DNA from: Chytridium lagenaria
Lineage: Eukaryota > Chytridiomycota > Chytridiomycetes > Chytridiales > Chytridiaceae
Direction of reading: 5' to 3'
NCBI GenBank assembly: GCA_025449115.1
Contig: JAHLKC010000015.1
Location: 124,001-188,000, forward strand
Length of the DNA stretch: 64,000 nucleotides
Position numbers and translations under genes: made by a program. A model generated the notes under the pieces. That model was not told the DNA's origin and ran no database searches. It saw nothing but the letters and a program-made list of their open reading frames with translations. Positions within the stretch are counted from its first letter, which is position 1. Every line of letters begins with the position of its first letter. Below, piece by piece: positions 62,901 to 64,000 of the stretch.

Positions 62901-63263
62901 TGCGCCACCACCTCGCTATGACCGGTGAAATTACCCTCCGCGGCCAAGTTCTCCCCGTCGGCGGTATTAAAGAAAAAGTCCTTGCGGCGCATCGCGGTGG
63001 CATTAAACGCATCATCATGCCTCACCGTAACCAAAAAGACTTGAACGGTATGTTTTAAACATCACAACCATATTTTTTTTAACTAATATTTTTGGAATAT
63101 AGAAATCCCAGCCAACGTGATGAAGGAAATTGAGTTTTGTTTTGCTAAGACTGCGTTGGATGTGCTGCAGATGGCATTTGATGATGGGTTTGATGTGAAT
63201 GCGTTGGCAAAGTCCGCTTTTCCGAGTGTGGCACCAACGGGAATCTATGCGGCGAAGCTTTAA
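59994..63263 (+). CDS. LONP2: Peroxisomal Lon protease with PTS1 (AKL)
   Basis: ATP-dependent Lon protease. ATG 59994 gives [20 protein letters not shown] | [12 protein letters not shown] without a mitochondrial presequence. Then come [40 protein letters not shown] and the Walker A region [20 protein letters not shown]. These are followed by [39 protein letters not shown] and [17 protein letters not shown]. The proteolytic domain has [10 protein letters not shown] | [18 protein letters not shown] (Ser) and [17 protein letters not shown] (Lys). The C-terminus is A-A-K-L, a peroxisomal targeting signal. About ten introns; one-base breaks occur near 61650 (before CGPPG), 62718 and 62758. Stop at 63261-63263. 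Confidence 0.9.
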
Positions 63264-63655
63264 AGCCTCTTCCATTGTTGGTGCTTGCTTACTCATTTTT
63301 GTTTTCTTTGTAGGCTGTGTTTTATGATGTGTATGTTGGTAGTTGGATGTTAAAGCGTATGAATGGGTTGTTATGAGAATGCCTCTTGTTTTATTTTTGT
63401 TCACTCTGCCATCTCCCCCCAATATCCCTTTCTGTTACATTATCCTTTGTTTTTTCGGGTCATTGTTTTCCGTATTGTTAAGGTGTTGGTCTTACATTTT
63501 CATCATATAAAAAAGAGAGAGATTCCGTTGGATTCAAATACATGATGTTGTTTTTGTTAAAGTCTGTTTTTATTGCGCAAACATCTATTTGCATGCGAGA
63601 TTTGACACCACTTTGGACAATTCTTTTTTCTTTCAAAAACAGTTCGAAGTCGAAG
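63264..63655. promoter_or_regulatory. Intergenic region between Lon and the phosphatase gene
   Basis: About 390 T-rich bases, probably the Lon terminator and the promoter of the next gene. No element is assigned. Confidence 0.3.
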
Positions 63656-64000
63656 ATGGACAAGGTCGACGATCGCATCTTCATCTCAGAGTGAGTATTA
63701 TGAAGGATGCGATCATTCCCTCTTTCCAACCGTAACGTCTGCATGGGATCTAACCTTTTTGTCACCTTTTTATCAAAAAGCCTCCCGTCAAGCATATCGC
63801 CCCTTCTCCAAACCAATTCCATAACTCACATCCTCTCCCTCGGCTGGCATCCTACAGACCCAACCCTCCCCACCCACCTCCCGCCACTCTTCCACCTCGC
63901 CCTTCCCATCAATGACGACGAATCTGATCCTACAGCTTTGTTAAGGGTGTTACCTGATGCGCTTGCGTTCATAGACGACGCTGTTGAGAAGGGCGTTGTG
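63656..64000 (+). CDS. Dual-specificity phosphatase, N-terminal part only
   Basis: Start of a DUSP-like protein cut by the window edge. The ATG at 63656 gives MDKVDDRIFIS. A 90-nt intron (63691-63780) splits the Asp codon, and exon 2 continues DLPSSISPLLQTNSITHILS, then a Pro-rich loop, FHLALPINDDESDPTALLRV and ALAFIDDAVEKGVV. This is the family pattern leading up to the catalytic VHC-x5-R, which lies beyond base 64000. Activity is therefore unverified. Confidence 0.75.

Overview
The window is nuclear DNA from a fungus, most likely an early-diverging, chytrid-like lineage. It is packed with protein genes cut by many short GT..AG introns; those I could place run from about 40 to about 200 nt. 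Fungal markers are a Pho85-type CDK, SLC25A39/40 (Mtm1), Rrp12 and a SEP/UBX p47 protein. Genes lost from the model yeasts are also present: the NMD kinase SMG1, the small-RNA methyltransferase HEN1, cob(I)alamin adenosyltransferase, a PH-domain PDK1, a LEUNIG-type co-repressor and peroxisomal Lon. The lineage call is inference from gene content.

Layout. 1-4 kb: large TFIIIC subunit (minus) carrying an internal PHD finger. 4.5-8 kb: accessory stretch with an F-box-like gene, a secreted ADP-ribosyltransferase-like gene with a Lys/Cys-rich tail, and a decayed F-box-like remnant. 8-12 kb: F-box/LRR, TMEM205-like, acyl-protein-thioesterase-like and ankyrin genes. 12.6-17.8 kb: LEUNIG-like co-repressor. 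17.8-19.4 kb: sparse intergenic DNA holding an exon-sized copy of part of PDK1. 19.4-23.5 kb: tandem plus-strand HAD phosphatase, DUF2855 protein and GH5 endoglycoceramidase-like enzyme. 23.6-29.2 kb: RRP12 and mitochondrial uS10m, head to head. 29.2-42.4 kb: F-box protein, HEN1, PDK1 and SMG1. 42.8-50.5 kb: RRM protein, MMAB, Pho85-like CDK, succinyl-CoA ligase alpha, p47 and thioredoxin. 50.5-56.9 kb: GRASP with a His-rich tail, SLC25A39/40, a four-helix voltage-sensor-like protein, an acidic nuclear protein and eS24. 57.4-64 kb: VOC protein, LETM1-like protein, peroxisomal Lon and the start of a dual-specificity phosphatase.

Most genes are housekeeping: Pol III transcription, ribosome biogenesis, mitochondrial translation and metabolism, Golgi stacking and RNA surveillance. 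Several neighbours are divergent and separated by only 45-110 bp, so they probably share promoters.

At least eleven conserved genes need a one-base change, often in a homopolymer, to stay in frame. This looks like residual assembly indels rather than gene death. Gene spans below are outer limits of spliced genes, and exon maps are partial.
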